A DNA stretch of 64,000 nt, taken from contig CAWAPD010000003.1 in assembly GCA_963783865.1 (NCBI GenBank), positions 570,318 through 634,317 of the forward strand, given 5' to 3'. Shown one piece after another: positions 23,311 through 31,850 of this stretch; the stretch's first letter is position 1; each line of letters starts with the position of its first letter. Source of the stretch: CAWAPD01 sp963783865. Its GTDB lineage: Bacteria > Actinomycetota > Thermoleophilia > UBA2241. Position numbers and translations under genes: made by a program. The notes below the pieces were generated by a model. It was not told the DNA's origin, made no database searches, and worked only from the letters and a program-made list of their open reading frames with translations.

Positions 23311-23571
23311 CTAGTGGCCGAAGACTATGGACTGTACTTCGACCCCGTGGATGTCGGCCAGGCGCGCCGCCATGAGCCCCGCGACGTCGGCGTCGCCGAC
23401 GATCTCGAGCAGCACCACGCCGCCCGGGGCGCAGATGCCGCCGGCCACCTCGTGCAGCCCGATGCGCGTCTTGATGTTGCAGCCGTACTCGGTGAAGACC
23501 TTCTGCACCTCGACCGCGTCGTGCATGCGGTCGGTGATGTGCACGCCGAGGATCCGGTGTTCGTCCGCCAT
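23311..23571 (-). CDS. TM1266-like iron-only hydrogenase system regulator
   Basis: An 86-residue ACT-like ferredoxin-fold protein (HRILGVHITDRMHDAVEVQ, CNIKTRIGLHE, GGVVLLEIVGD). This small family is found almost only beside [FeFe] hydrogenase maturation genes and is presumed to be regulatory by ligand binding. ATG 23571 with AAGGAG upstream is preferred over the longer start at 23607, which overlaps hydG. Lies between hydG and the lyase gene. Confidence 0.85.
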   Translation of the reverse strand: MADEHRILGVHITDRMHDAVEVQKVFTEYGCNIKTRIGLHEVAGGICAPGGVVLLEIVGDADVAGLMAARLADIHGVEVQSIVFGH

Positions 23572-23603
23572 GTCAGCTCCTTGCCCGTCGCTTGCGTTCA
23601 GGT

Positions 23604-25010
23604 TCACACGTAGCAGTCGCGCTCGCCGCCGCGCACGCGCGCGAGCAGTCGTTCCGACGTGTCGCGCTCGTGCGCGCCCATCCGCCCTAGCGTCTCCCCG
23701 ATCAGCGTCTCGCCGATCTCGCGCGTGCCGGGCGAGGCGTAGTCGAGCAGGTACTCCATGAAGGTCGACAGCCCGTTGGGGTCGCAGTGCGACTTGATCT
23801 CGCCCGGCTTGGCCAGGTCCATGAAGTCTTGGCCGGTGCGGCCCAGCCGGTAGCAGCCGGTGCAGAACGACGGGATGTAGCCCATGCCGGCCACGTCGCC
23901 GACGACCTCGTCGAGGGCGCGGTGGTCGCCGAGCTGGAACTGGGCCGCGTCCTCGTGGATCTCGTCGGTGTAGCCGCCCGGGTTGGTGCGGCTGCCGGCC
24001 GAGATCTGCGACACGCCCAGGGCGAAGGTCTCGCGGCGCAGGGTCGCGGTCTCGCGCGTCGACATGATGATGCCGGTGTAGGGCACCGCCAGGCGCAGGA
24101 TCGCGACGAGCTTGCGGAAGTCGACGTCGGAGACCGGCTGTGGCGGGTGGGCGGCGATGTCCGAGCCGACGGCCGGTTCGAGCCGCGGCACGCTGATGGT
24201 GTGCGGGCCCACGCCGAAACGCTGCTCGAGGTGGGCGATGTGCTGGAGCAGGGCCAGCACCTCGAAGCGCCAGTCGAAGAGCCCGAACAGCACGCCGATG
24301 CCGTCGTCGTCGATGCCGGCCTCCATGGCGCGGTCCACGGCGGTCACGCGCCAGTCGTAGTCGCGCTTCTTGCCGCCCAGGTGCACCTTGCGATACGTCT
24401 CGCGGTGGTAGGTCTCCTGGAAGATCTGGAACGTGCCGATGCCGGTCGCCTTGAGCTCGCGGAACTCGTCGACGGTGAGCGGCGCGATGTTGACGTTGAC
24501 GCGCCTGATCTCGCCGCTCGGCGGCCGCAGCACCGAGTAGATCGTGGCGATCGACTTGAGGATGTAGCTGAAGCCCTCGTGCGGGTACGACTCGCCGGCC
24601 ACCATCAGCACGCGCTTGTGCCCCTGGTCGACCAGGTTCTCGATCTCGGCCCGGATCTCGTCCTGCGACAGGGCGCGGCGCTGCAGCTCCTTGTTGCGCA
24701 CGCGGAAGGCGCAGTAGAGGCAGTCGTTCTGGCAGAGGTTCGAGATGTAGAGGGGCGCGAACAGCACCAGGCGGCTTCCGTAGATGGTGTCCTTGACGTG
24801 GCGCGCGGCGGCGAACAGCTCGCCGAGCAGCTCGGGGTCGCTGACCGAGGTGAGGACGGCGACGTCGGCCACGTCCAGGCCGTGCGCCTCGCGCGCCCTG
24901 GCCAGGATCTCGCGCACGCGCGCGGCGTCGGCGCGCTCGGCCGCGCCCAGCGTGGCGGCGATCGCCGTCTCGTCGATGAAGGTGACGGGTGGAGTGCTGG
25001 TGGTGCTCAT
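23604..25010 (-). CDS. hydG: [FeFe] hydrogenase maturase HydG (radical SAM tyrosine lyase)
   Basis: A 468-residue radical SAM enzyme. The SAM-binding CxxxCxxC is CQNDCLYC near residue 95, and the C-terminal auxiliary cluster site is CTGCYRLGRTGQDFM with CDPN following. HydG splits tyrosine into p-cresol and dehydroglycine, giving CO and cyanide in an Fe(CO)2CN synthon. The auxiliary cysteines distinguish it from HydE and ThiH. ATG 25010 overlaps the upstream kinase stop (ATGA), so translation is coupled to the sensor gene. Confidence 0.95.
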   Translation of the reverse strand: MSTTSTPPVTFIDETAIAATLGAAERADAARVREILARAREAHGLDVADVAVLTSVSDPELLGELFAAARHVKDTIYGSRLVLFAPLYISNLCQNDCLYCAFRVRNKELQRRALSQDEIRAEIENLVDQGHKRVLMVAGESYPHEGFSYILKSIATIYSVLRPPSGEIRRVNVNIAPLTVDEFRELKATGIGTFQIFQETYHRETYRKVHLGGKKRDYDWRVTAVDRAMEAGIDDDGIGVLFGLFDWRFEVLALLQHIAHLEQRFGVGPHTISVPRLEPAVGSDIAAHPPQPVSDVDFRKLVAILRLAVPYTGIIMSTRETATLRRETFALGVSQISAGSRTNPGGYTDEIHEDAAQFQLGDHRALDEVVGDVAGMGYIPSFCTGCYRLGRTGQDFMDLAKPGEIKSHCDPNGLSTFMEYLLDYASPGTREIGETLIGETLGRMGAHERDTSERLLARVRGGERDCYV

Positions 25011-26344
25011 GCGGTGACTCCAGTGTCGTTCGGCTCGCGGTCGCCCGAGCAGATGGGCTGGGGGATCTCGAACGAGATCTCGGCCCACTCGCCGGACTTC
25101 GAGTCGGCTCTGATGCGGCCGTTGTGCAGGCGCACGATGCGCCAGGCGTTGTAGAGGCCCAGCCCCGTGCCGCGCCGGCCGCTCAGGGCCGGCGTGTCGA
25201 GGCGGGAGAACTTGCGGAAGAGCAGGGAGCGCTGGCGGGGCTTGAAGCCGGGGCCCTCGTTCCAGACGGCGATCCTGAGCTTGCCCGGGTCGCTCGTCAC
25301 CGTGAGGCGGACGACGCCGCCCTTGCGTCCGTACTTGGCGGCGTTGCCGAGCAGGTTCACGAGGACGATGCGCAGCAGCGACGGGTCGCAGTCGGCGACC
25401 ACCCGCAGCGGTTCGGGGATGTCGAGCTCGAGCGTCATGTCCTGCTCGGCCAGACGCTCCTGAACGACCTCCAGCGCCGGCTCGACGACGTCGTCGGCGA
25501 CGAGCACGTTGCACTGCAGGTCCAGGCGCAGCTCGCCGCCCTCCACCCGGGCCAGGTCGAGATACTCGTCGACGAGCTCGAGGAGGTACTCGCCCTTGGC
25601 CGCCACGCGGTCGAGCTTGCGCCGCTGATCGGCGCTCACGTCGCCGAGGTAGCCGTCGGCCAGCAGACGGGCGTCGGTGACCATCGAGGCCACGGGGTTC
25701 TTGAGCTCGTGGCTGACGAACCCGAGCATCTCGAGGTAGGCGTGGTTGGCCGCCTCGAGCTGCTCCAGGCGCCAGGCCTTCTCGATCGCGTAGCTGAGGA
25801 TGTCGGTCATCGACATCTGCAACAGCACGTGGTGCTCGTCGTAGACGTGCGGCTCGCGCGAGCTGCGGAACATGAAGCCGACGAGCTTGCCCTCGACCGA
25901 GAGCGGCACCGTGAGGCTGGAGCGCACGCCCTCTTTGAGCAGGAGCTTCGTCGAGCGGCTGCCGGGCCGCTCCTCGAGGTAGGCGGCGAGGTCGTCGATG
26001 ATGCGCGGGCTCTCGTGGCGCAGGACGGTGGACAGCGAAGCCGTCATGTCCTCGCTGTAGCCCTGGTCGAGCAGGAGCGGGCCGTAGGCGGCGCAGGTGT
26101 AGCGCGACACCACGCGGCGGCCGTTCTCCTCGACGAACGCGAGCCCGATGCGGTCGCAGGGGAAGACCGTGCGGGTCGTGCGGAACGCGTAGTCGATGAC
26201 ATCCTCGAGGGTGGCCAGCAGGGGCACGCGGCGGTTGACGGCGCGCAGGGCGCGGCGCTCTCCCGCCGTGGGCCGTGTGATGGCGATCGCCGGGTCGCGG
26301 AAGAGGTCGAAGTAGCGGACCGTGCTGGACGTCGTGGTGCTCAT
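25007..26344 (-). CDS. GAF-domain sensor histidine kinase
   Basis: A 445-residue soluble kinase. Residues about 40-200 form a GAF domain (TLEDVIDYAFRTTR, then SSLTVPLSVEGKLVGFM). HisKA follows with the phospho-His in FVSHELKNPVASM, then the ATPase lobe (N box NLLGNAAKYG, G1 WNEGPGF, G2 GRRGTGLGLYNA). No membrane segment, so it senses a cytoplasmic signal. It sits downstream of hydA and its stem-loop and upstream of hydG with a 4-base overlap. No partner response regulator with a DNA-binding domain is in the window. ATG 26344 lacks a strong ribosome site. Confidence 0.88.
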   Translation of the reverse strand: MSTTTSSTVRYFDLFRDPAIAITRPTAGERRALRAVNRRVPLLATLEDVIDYAFRTTRTVFPCDRIGLAFVEENGRRVVSRYTCAAYGPLLLDQGYSEDMTASLSTVLRHESPRIIDDLAAYLEERPGSRSTKLLLKEGVRSSLTVPLSVEGKLVGFMFRSSREPHVYDEHHVLLQMSMTDILSYAIEKAWRLEQLEAANHAYLEMLGFVSHELKNPVASMVTDARLLADGYLGDVSADQRRKLDRVAAKGEYLLELVDEYLDLARVEGGELRLDLQCNVLVADDVVEPALEVVQERLAEQDMTLELDIPEPLRVVADCDPSLLRIVLVNLLGNAAKYGRKGGVVRLTVTSDPGKLRIAVWNEGPGFKPRQRSLLFRKFSRLDTPALSGRRGTGLGLYNAWRIVRLHNGRIRADSKSGEWAEISFEIPQPICSGDREPNDTGVTA

Positions 26345-26456
26345 GGGGGACTCGCGCGGAGCTCCTTGGTCGTCGTGAACAGCCGCGGTGTGACGGCCTC
26401 GTTCCACTCTACCAGCACGTGGCCGTGCGTCCGCGTTGGCCGCGGGAGGGTGGGGT

Positions 26457-26494
26457 GGGGCGGCGGGGGCGGCGTCCGCCGCCCCCGCCGCCCC
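26457..26494 (-). terminator. Stem-loop between hydA and the GAF kinase
   Basis: A perfect 17-bp GC stem with GTCC loop, 13 bases after the hydA stop and 113 before the kinase start. It would end or weaken transcription into the kinase-hydG-hydF genes. A TAGAGT box at 26406-26411 (minus) may be a separate start for the downstream genes. Confidence 0.75.
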
Positions 26495-26506
26495 CCGACC
26501 GGTGCG

Positions 26507-28429
26507 TCAGTCGATGTGCTTGCCGCGCGCCACGTAGGTGGTGTGCAGCAGGTCGTGGCTCTTGTGGCCGCAGGGGCCGTCGGTGAGGAACTCGGCGTAG
26601 GTGGTGAGCACGGCCGGGTTCTCGTGCGACTTGCGGACCGCGTAGGCGGCGTCCTCTGAGTAGATCGCCCTCGCCCGGGCGGCCCTGATCTCGGGCGTCG
26701 TCGGGATCGGCTGGCCGCCGCCGCCCAGGCAGCCGCCCGGGCAGGCCATGAACTCGATGAAGTGGCACTGGCTGAACTTGCCGCCGGCCTTGATGTCTTC
26801 CATGACCTTGCGGGCGTTGGCGGTGCCGTGAGCCACGGCGACCTTGAGCGTCGCGCCGTTCAGCCAGTCCCAGTCGGGGACCAGATGCGCCACGATCTCG
26901 GGCACCGGACCGACCTTGGGCACGGTGATCTCGGCGTACTTGACGCCCTCGAAGCCGCGCACCGGGATGATGTCGCCGTGGTCGTAGATGCTCTCGACCT
27001 TCTCGCCGGTGACCATCTCGATCACCGTGCGCAGGGCGGCCTCCATGACGCCGCCCGTGGCGCCGAAGATGACGCCCGACCCGGTGGCCGTGCCGAACGG
27101 GTCGTCGAAGTCGCTCCGGGGCAGCTTGGGGACGTCGAGCCCCGACTCCTTGAACATCTTCGCCAGCTCACGTGTGGTGAGGCCGAAGTCGACGTCCTTG
27201 TAGCCGGAGTCGCGCATCTCGGGCCGGTTGCACTCGAACTTCTTGGCCGAGCACGGCATCAGGGCCACGCTGACGATCTTCTCGGGGTCGAACCCGAGCT
27301 TCTCGGCGTAGTAGGTCTTGATCAGCGCCCCGAACATCTGCTGCGGGCTCTTGGCCGACGAGGCGTTGGGCAGGTACTCGGGGTAGAAGTGCTCCAGGAA
27401 CTTGACCCAGCCCGGCGAGCAGCTCGTGAACTGCGGCAGGGCGACGCTCGAGTCCTTCTCGACCAGGGCCTTGTAGAGCCGCAGGATCAGCTCGGTGCCC
27501 TCCTCGATGATCGTCAGGTCGGCGGTGAAGTTGGTGTCGAACACGCGGTCGAAGCCCGCGCGGCGCAGGGCCGTGTTCATCTCGAAGGTCACGGCCGTGC
27601 CCGGCTCGAGGCCGAAGCACTCGCCCATGGCCGAGCGTGGCGCCGGCGCCGTCTGGATGACGACGTGCTTGTCGGGGTCGTCGATGGCGGCCCACACGGC
27701 GTCGGTCTCGTCCTTGGCGTGCAGCGCCCCGGTGGGGCAGCGGTTGATGCACTGGCCGCAGTTGATGCACACGACGTCGAGCAGCGGCTTGTCCATGAAG
27801 GTCGCGATCTCGGTCTGGTCCGACCGGTTCACGGCCTCGAGCACGCCGACCTCCTGCAGGTCGATGCAGGTGCGCACGCAGCGGCGGCACTTGATGCACT
27901 TGTTGTTGTCGCGCACGACCGAGTAGCTGGAGTCGTCGATCTCGGCAACGGGACTCTCAGGGTGCCCGAAGCGGAAGTGGGTGATGCCGTACTCCTCGGC
28001 CAGGTCCTGCAGCTCGCAGCCGCCGTTGCGCACGCAGCTGTAGCAGTCGCCGTAGTGCTCGCTGAGCAGCAGGTCGAGCACGTGGCGCCGCGCCAGGCGC
28101 ACGCGGCGGCTGTGGGTGTTGATCGTCATCTGGTTGGTGACGGGGAAGGCGCAGGCCGGCTGCAGCAGGCGCTGCCCCTCGACCTCGACCACGCAGATGC
28201 GGCACAGGCCGGCCATCTCGAGGTCGGGGTGGTGACACAGGGTCGGGATGTGCACCCCGATCGTCTCGGCGGCCTCGAGGATCGTGGCTCCGAAGGGCAC
28301 CTTCGCCTCGGTGCCGTCGATCACGACGGTCACGGCGGCGCCGATGGCGTCGGGGCTGGTGGTCGTCACGACCCGCCGGGCCTGCTGGCTGAGCGGCGCG
28401 CGGTGGATGCGTTCCATCTGGTCTGTCAT
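26507..28429 (-). CDS. hydA: [FeFe] hydrogenase catalytic subunit HydA, copy 1
   Basis: A 640-residue catalytic subunit. N-terminal 2Fe-2S (Cys65, 76, 79, 93), His-Cys 4Fe-4S (His125, Cys129, 132, 138), two 4Fe-4S sites (Cys178-188 and 221-231), then the H-domain with L1 TSCSPGW, L2 MPCSAKKFE and L3 MACPGGCLGGGGQP. A small-subunit-like tail follows (HENPAVLTTYAEFL, HLLHTTY-type end). It oxidises or makes H2, probably with the HymA-HymB fusion upstream as the NAD(P)H-reacting partner. L1 has Ser at the second Cys of the classical TSCCPGW, as also in copy 2. Confidence 0.94.
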   Translation of the reverse strand: MTDQMERIHRAPLSQQARRVVTTTSPDAIGAAVTVVIDGTEAKVPFGATILEAAETIGVHIPTLCHHPDLEMAGLCRICVVEVEGQRLLQPACAFPVTNQMTINTHSRRVRLARRHVLDLLLSEHYGDCYSCVRNGGCELQDLAEEYGITHFRFGHPESPVAEIDDSSYSVVRDNNKCIKCRRCVRTCIDLQEVGVLEAVNRSDQTEIATFMDKPLLDVVCINCGQCINRCPTGALHAKDETDAVWAAIDDPDKHVVIQTAPAPRSAMGECFGLEPGTAVTFEMNTALRRAGFDRVFDTNFTADLTIIEEGTELILRLYKALVEKDSSVALPQFTSCSPGWVKFLEHFYPEYLPNASSAKSPQQMFGALIKTYYAEKLGFDPEKIVSVALMPCSAKKFECNRPEMRDSGYKDVDFGLTTRELAKMFKESGLDVPKLPRSDFDDPFGTATGSGVIFGATGGVMEAALRTVIEMVTGEKVESIYDHGDIIPVRGFEGVKYAEITVPKVGPVPEIVAHLVPDWDWLNGATLKVAVAHGTANARKVMEDIKAGGKFSQCHFIEFMACPGGCLGGGGQPIPTTPEIRAARARAIYSEDAAYAVRKSHENPAVLTTYAEFLTDGPCGHKSHDLLHTTYVARGKHID

Positions 28430-28442
28430 CTCACTCCCTCGC

Positions 28443-30114
28443 TCACGCGCTCTGGCGGTTCGTGGTCTCGTCGGCGAACGCGGCGACGATGCTGGTGAAG
28501 GCGCTCGAGCTGGTCTGCCCGAGGCCGCATTTCGAGGCCACCGACATGGTCGCGCCGAGGGCCTTCAGGTCGGCCAGGTACTCGGGGCTGCACTCGCCGC
28601 GCTTGAGCAGCTCGACGCCCTCGAGCAGCTTGGCGTTGCCCAGCCGGCAGGGGGTGCACTGCCCGCAGGACTCCTCGACGAAGAACTCGAGGAAGTTCTC
28701 GGCCACGTCGAGCATGTCGCGCCCCTGGCCGATCACCATGATCGAGCCGCCGGTGGGTATGTCCTCGAACGCCAGCCGGCGGCCGAAGTCGCGCGCCGGC
28801 ACGCAGGTGCCCGAGGCGCCGCCGATCTGCACGGCCTTGGCGCCCTCGCCGCCCACTTCCTTCAGCAGGTCGGCCACCGTGATGCCCCACGGGAACTCGT
28901 AGACGCCCGGCTTGTCGCAGTCGCCGGAGATGCTGAACAGCTTGTAGCCGGTCGACTTGTCGGTGCCGAAGCCCTTGAACCAGTCGACGCCCTTGGCGAA
29001 GACGCACGCCACCGAGGCCAGCGTCTCGACGTTGTTGACCACTGTGGGGTGGTTGAGGAAGCCGGCCACGGCGGGGAACGGCGGCCGGTTGCGCGGCTCG
29101 CCGCGGAAGCCCTCGAGGCTCTCGATCAGGGCCGTCTCCTCGCCGCAGACGTAGGCGCCGGCGCCGTTGGCGACGACGATGTCGAAGTCGAAGCCCTGCG
29201 ACGCCGCCGACGTTCTTGCCCAGCAGGCCGGCCTCACGGCGCTTGTGGATCACCTCGTTCAGGTGCGGGCGCAGGTACGCGTACTCGGCCCGCAGGTAGA
29301 CGATGCCCATCGAGGCGCCGATCGCGCGGCCGCCGATGGTCATGCCCTCGAACACGAGGTCGGCGTGGTCCTTGAGGATGACCCGGTCCTTGAAGGTGCC
29401 GGGCTCGCCCTCGTCGGCGTTGCAGATGACGTACTTGAGGTCGCTCTTCTCGGCGGCGCAGAAGTTCCACTTCATGCCCGTGGGGAAGCCGGCGCCGCCG
29501 CGGCCCTTGAGGCCGGAGGCCGAGACCGTGTCGATGATGTCGCCGCGCGAGACCGCCAGCGCGGCCGTGAGGCCGGCGCCGGGTTCGACCGCGGCGTAGG
29601 TCAGGTCGTTGCCCTGGGTCTCGATCGCGGTCTGCCCGGCGCCGGCCCGCACCTCAGCGAGGAGGTCGCGGACGCGGTCTGGGGTCACCCGCGTGTAGAT
29701 GCGGTCGTCGACCAGCATCGCCGGGCCCTGGTCGCACATGCCCACGCAGCTCGCCCATTCGAGGGTGAACTCGCCGTCGGGCGTGGTCTCGTCGAAGTCG
29801 ACGCCGAGCTCGGCGCGCAGCGCGTCGGCTACAGCCTGCTTGCCGGCGAAGTCGCACGACAGGGTGCCGCAGAGGCGCACGACGTGCTTGCCCTCGGGCG
29901 CCCCGTGCAGGAACGCGTAGAACGAGGCCACGCTGTAGACCTCGACGGGGTGCACGCCGATCAGGTCGGCGACGACCTGCATCGACTCGGGGTCGATCTC
30001 GTGCAGGGCGTGCTTGACGTCGGTCAGGATCGGGACCAGCGAGGTGCGCTCGCGACCGTGGCGGTCGACGATCGCGACCACCTTGTCACGCGTCTTTGGG
30101 TCCAAGGTCTGCAT
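28443..30114 (-). CDS. HymA-HymB (NuoE-NuoF) fusion, diaphorase subunit; interrupted by a frameshift
   Basis: From ATG 30114 the first about 145 residues are a NuoE-type thioredoxin-fold 2Fe-2S domain (CGTLSCD and CVGMCDQGP). A NuoF domain follows (GRGGAGFPTGMKW for FMN, GAGAYVCGEETAL for NADH, ESCGQCTPCRLG plus KCGLGQ for 4Fe-4S). The frame breaks near 29200-29212: after GLLGKNV the continuation QGFDFDIVVANG lies one base off, as if one extra base were present. Both halves are otherwise perfect. The intact protein would be about 556 residues and would carry electrons between NAD(H) and the adjacent HydA. Confidence 0.88.
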
Positions 30115-30122
30115 GCCGCCCC

Positions 30123-30494
30123 CTACCTGCCGAGGAGCTCGTCGACTTCGGCGACGAGGACCTTCGGCTCGACCGGCTTGGGCTGGAACTTCTCGACCGG
30201 CACCATCTCGTCGTCGCGGTCGATCTGCAGGCCCATGGCGGCGTTGACGCTGGTGAGCATGATGATCGGACCTTCGAAACCCTGCTTGCGGAGCTGGCGG
30301 GCCATCGTGAGGCCGTCGTCGGGCTCCTCCATCATGACGTCGAGGATCAGGAGGTCGGGCGCGGCCGCGGCCACCGCCTCGAGCCCGCCGGCGCGGTTCG
30401 AAGCGCAGCGCACCACGTGGCCTTCCTTTTCCAGGACCAGCCGGCAGGCCTCCTGGATGTCGGGGTCGTCGTCGACGACGAGGATCTGTGCCAC
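30123..30494 (-). CDS. Stand-alone receiver-domain response regulator
   Basis: A 123-residue CheY-like receiver: acidic pair in VVDDDPDIQE, phospho-Asp in LLILDVMMEEPDDG, Thr/Ser in IMLTSVNA and Lys in KFQPKPVEP. GTG 30494 has AAGGAG seven bases before it and gives the normal receiver start; the longer upstream frame is not homologous. No output domain. It is the first gene of a probable transcript (HymA-HymB, HydA, and perhaps beyond), preceded by a degenerate Rex-like site. It resembles the receiver at 33865-34269, including the DDGL/DSGF loop after the Asp. Confidence 0.88.
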   Translation of the reverse strand: MAQILVVDDDPDIQEACRLVLEKEGHVVRCASNRAGGLEAVAAAAPDLLILDVMMEEPDDGLTMARQLRKQGFEGPIIMLTSVNAAMGLQIDRDDEMVPVEKFQPKPVEPKVLVAEVDELLGR

Positions 30495-30606
30495 TGCGGT
30501 CTCCTTGGTCGATTGTCTGCGCGGCGCGCGGAGCACACCCGGCGACAGGGAACGGCACCCCGGCGAGCCGCGATCCACAGGTGTGCAAGGTGAAGGTTCC
30601 GACGCC

Positions 30607-30624
30607 TTGCGCAACATTTCACAA
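30607..30624. promoter_or_regulatory. Degenerate Rex-like operator
   Basis: TTGCGCAACATTTCACAA has one perfect half (TTCACAA) and a half with two mismatches compared with TTGTGAA-N4-TTCACAA. It lies in the 189-base gap before the receiver gene and second hydrogenase module. No strong -35/-10 was assigned beside it. Confidence 0.4.
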
Positions 30625-30683
30625 AGGGGTGCCCTTACGGTAGCACACGAGGTCACGAACTGCACCCGGCAGGTGCCCTAGGG

Positions 30684-31838
30684 TCATGGCTTGAGGACCG
30701 GCTCCCCGTCGATGGCGGGGCGCAGCGACACGGTGAACGTGCTGCCCTCGCCGCGCGTGCTCTCGACGGTCGCGTCGCCGCCGTACATCGTCGCCAGCTT
30801 GCGCACCGTCGACAGGCCCAGGCCGCTGCCGAGCACGTTGACGGTGTCCTCGTTCTTGATCCGCGTGAACTCGTGGAAGAGCTTGGCGGACTCGGCCGGC
30901 GTGAGGCCGATGCCGGTGTCCCTGACGGCGATCGTGACGGCGCCGTCAGCGTCGGTCAGCGTGACCGTCACCGAGCCGCCGTCGCGGTTGTACTTGACCG
31001 CGTTGGACACGAGGTTGTTCAGGATGATCTCGACCTCGCCGGGGTCGGCGCGCAGCGTCAGGCCGTCGGGACAGTCGAGGGCGATGCCGATGCCGCGCTC
31101 TTCGGCATCGCCCTGGTTCAGCTCGATCGCCGCCTCGGCGACGGCGCGCAAATCGACGTCGGCGAAGACCCGCTGCTTCTGGCCCGACTCGATGCGCGTC
31201 AGGTCGAGCAGGTCGAAGATGAGCTTCTTCATGCCGTCGAGGCGCACCAGGGAGCGCTCGACCATGCGCCGGTCGGTGTCGGGCACGTCGTCGCGCAGGA
31301 TGTTGAGGTAGCCCTCGACCGCGTTCAGCGGCGACTTGAGCTCGTGCGCCAGGACCGAGATGAAGTTGAAGCGGATCTGGCGCGCCTCCTCTGCGAGCCG
31401 GCGCGCCTGCCGGCTGAGGATCAGCTGCGTGGAGGCCTTCCTCAGGCCGTAGCGAAGCTCGTCGGGCGAGAACGGCTTCGGCAGGAAGTCGTAGGCGCCG
31501 AGCTTGGTGACCTTCACCGCCGTCTCGAACGTCGCGTAGGCGGTGATGAACAGGGTGAGGATCTCGCGGCCCTGCTCCCTGATGTGCTCGAGCACCTCCA
31601 GGCCGTCGATACCGGGCAGCTTCAGGTCGAGCAGCAGCAGGTCGACGGCAAGACCGTCCCCGAGCGCGGCGAGGAACTCCTCGCCAGACTGGAAGTGGGC
31701 GAAGTCGAAGGCGACGTCGACCTCCACCTCGGGGATCGGGAACGCGTAGCGGTCGACGATGCGCTTGACCCCGAGGCACAAGGGTTCCTCGTCGTCGACC
31801 ATCACCACGTGCAGGGTCTGCGTCTCCGGCACCGTCAC
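30684..31838 (-). CDS. Receiver-histidine kinase hybrid
   Basis: A 384-residue protein in the order receiver (1-135) then kinase (150-380). Receiver: VVMVDDEEPL, LLLLDLKLPGIDG, ITAYA and FLPKPFSPDE. Kinase: phospho-His in SVLAHELKSPLNAVEG, N box NNLVSNAVKYN, G1 RDTGIGL, G2 GSGLGLSTVRK. The receiver-first layout suggests it takes phosphate from another kinase, perhaps the H-cluster-like kinase just upstream. GTG 31838 is given; GTG 31832 has better spacing to AGGGAG and is equally likely. Soluble. Confidence 0.88.
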   Translation of the reverse strand: MTVPETQTLHVVMVDDEEPLCLGVKRIVDRYAFPIPEVEVDVAFDFAHFQSGEEFLAALGDGLAVDLLLLDLKLPGIDGLEVLEHIREQGREILTLFITAYATFETAVKVTKLGAYDFLPKPFSPDELRYGLRKASTQLILSRQARRLAEEARQIRFNFISVLAHELKSPLNAVEGYLNILRDDVPDTDRRMVERSLVRLDGMKKLIFDLLDLTRIESGQKQRVFADVDLRAVAEAAIELNQGDAEERGIGIALDCPDGLTLRADPGEVEIILNNLVSNAVKYNRDGGSVTVTLTDADGAVTIAVRDTGIGLTPAESAKLFHEFTRIKNEDTVNVLGSGLGLSTVRKLATMYGGDATVESTRGEGSTFTVSLRPAIDGEPVLKP

Positions 31839-31850
31839 TCCCTTCCCGGC

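Noticed and set aside
28426..29200. Arg-rich continuation of the HymA-HymB frame
   Set aside because: After the one-base break this frame reads nonsense (RLRHRRRQRRRR) while the conserved HymB sequence continues in the next frame.
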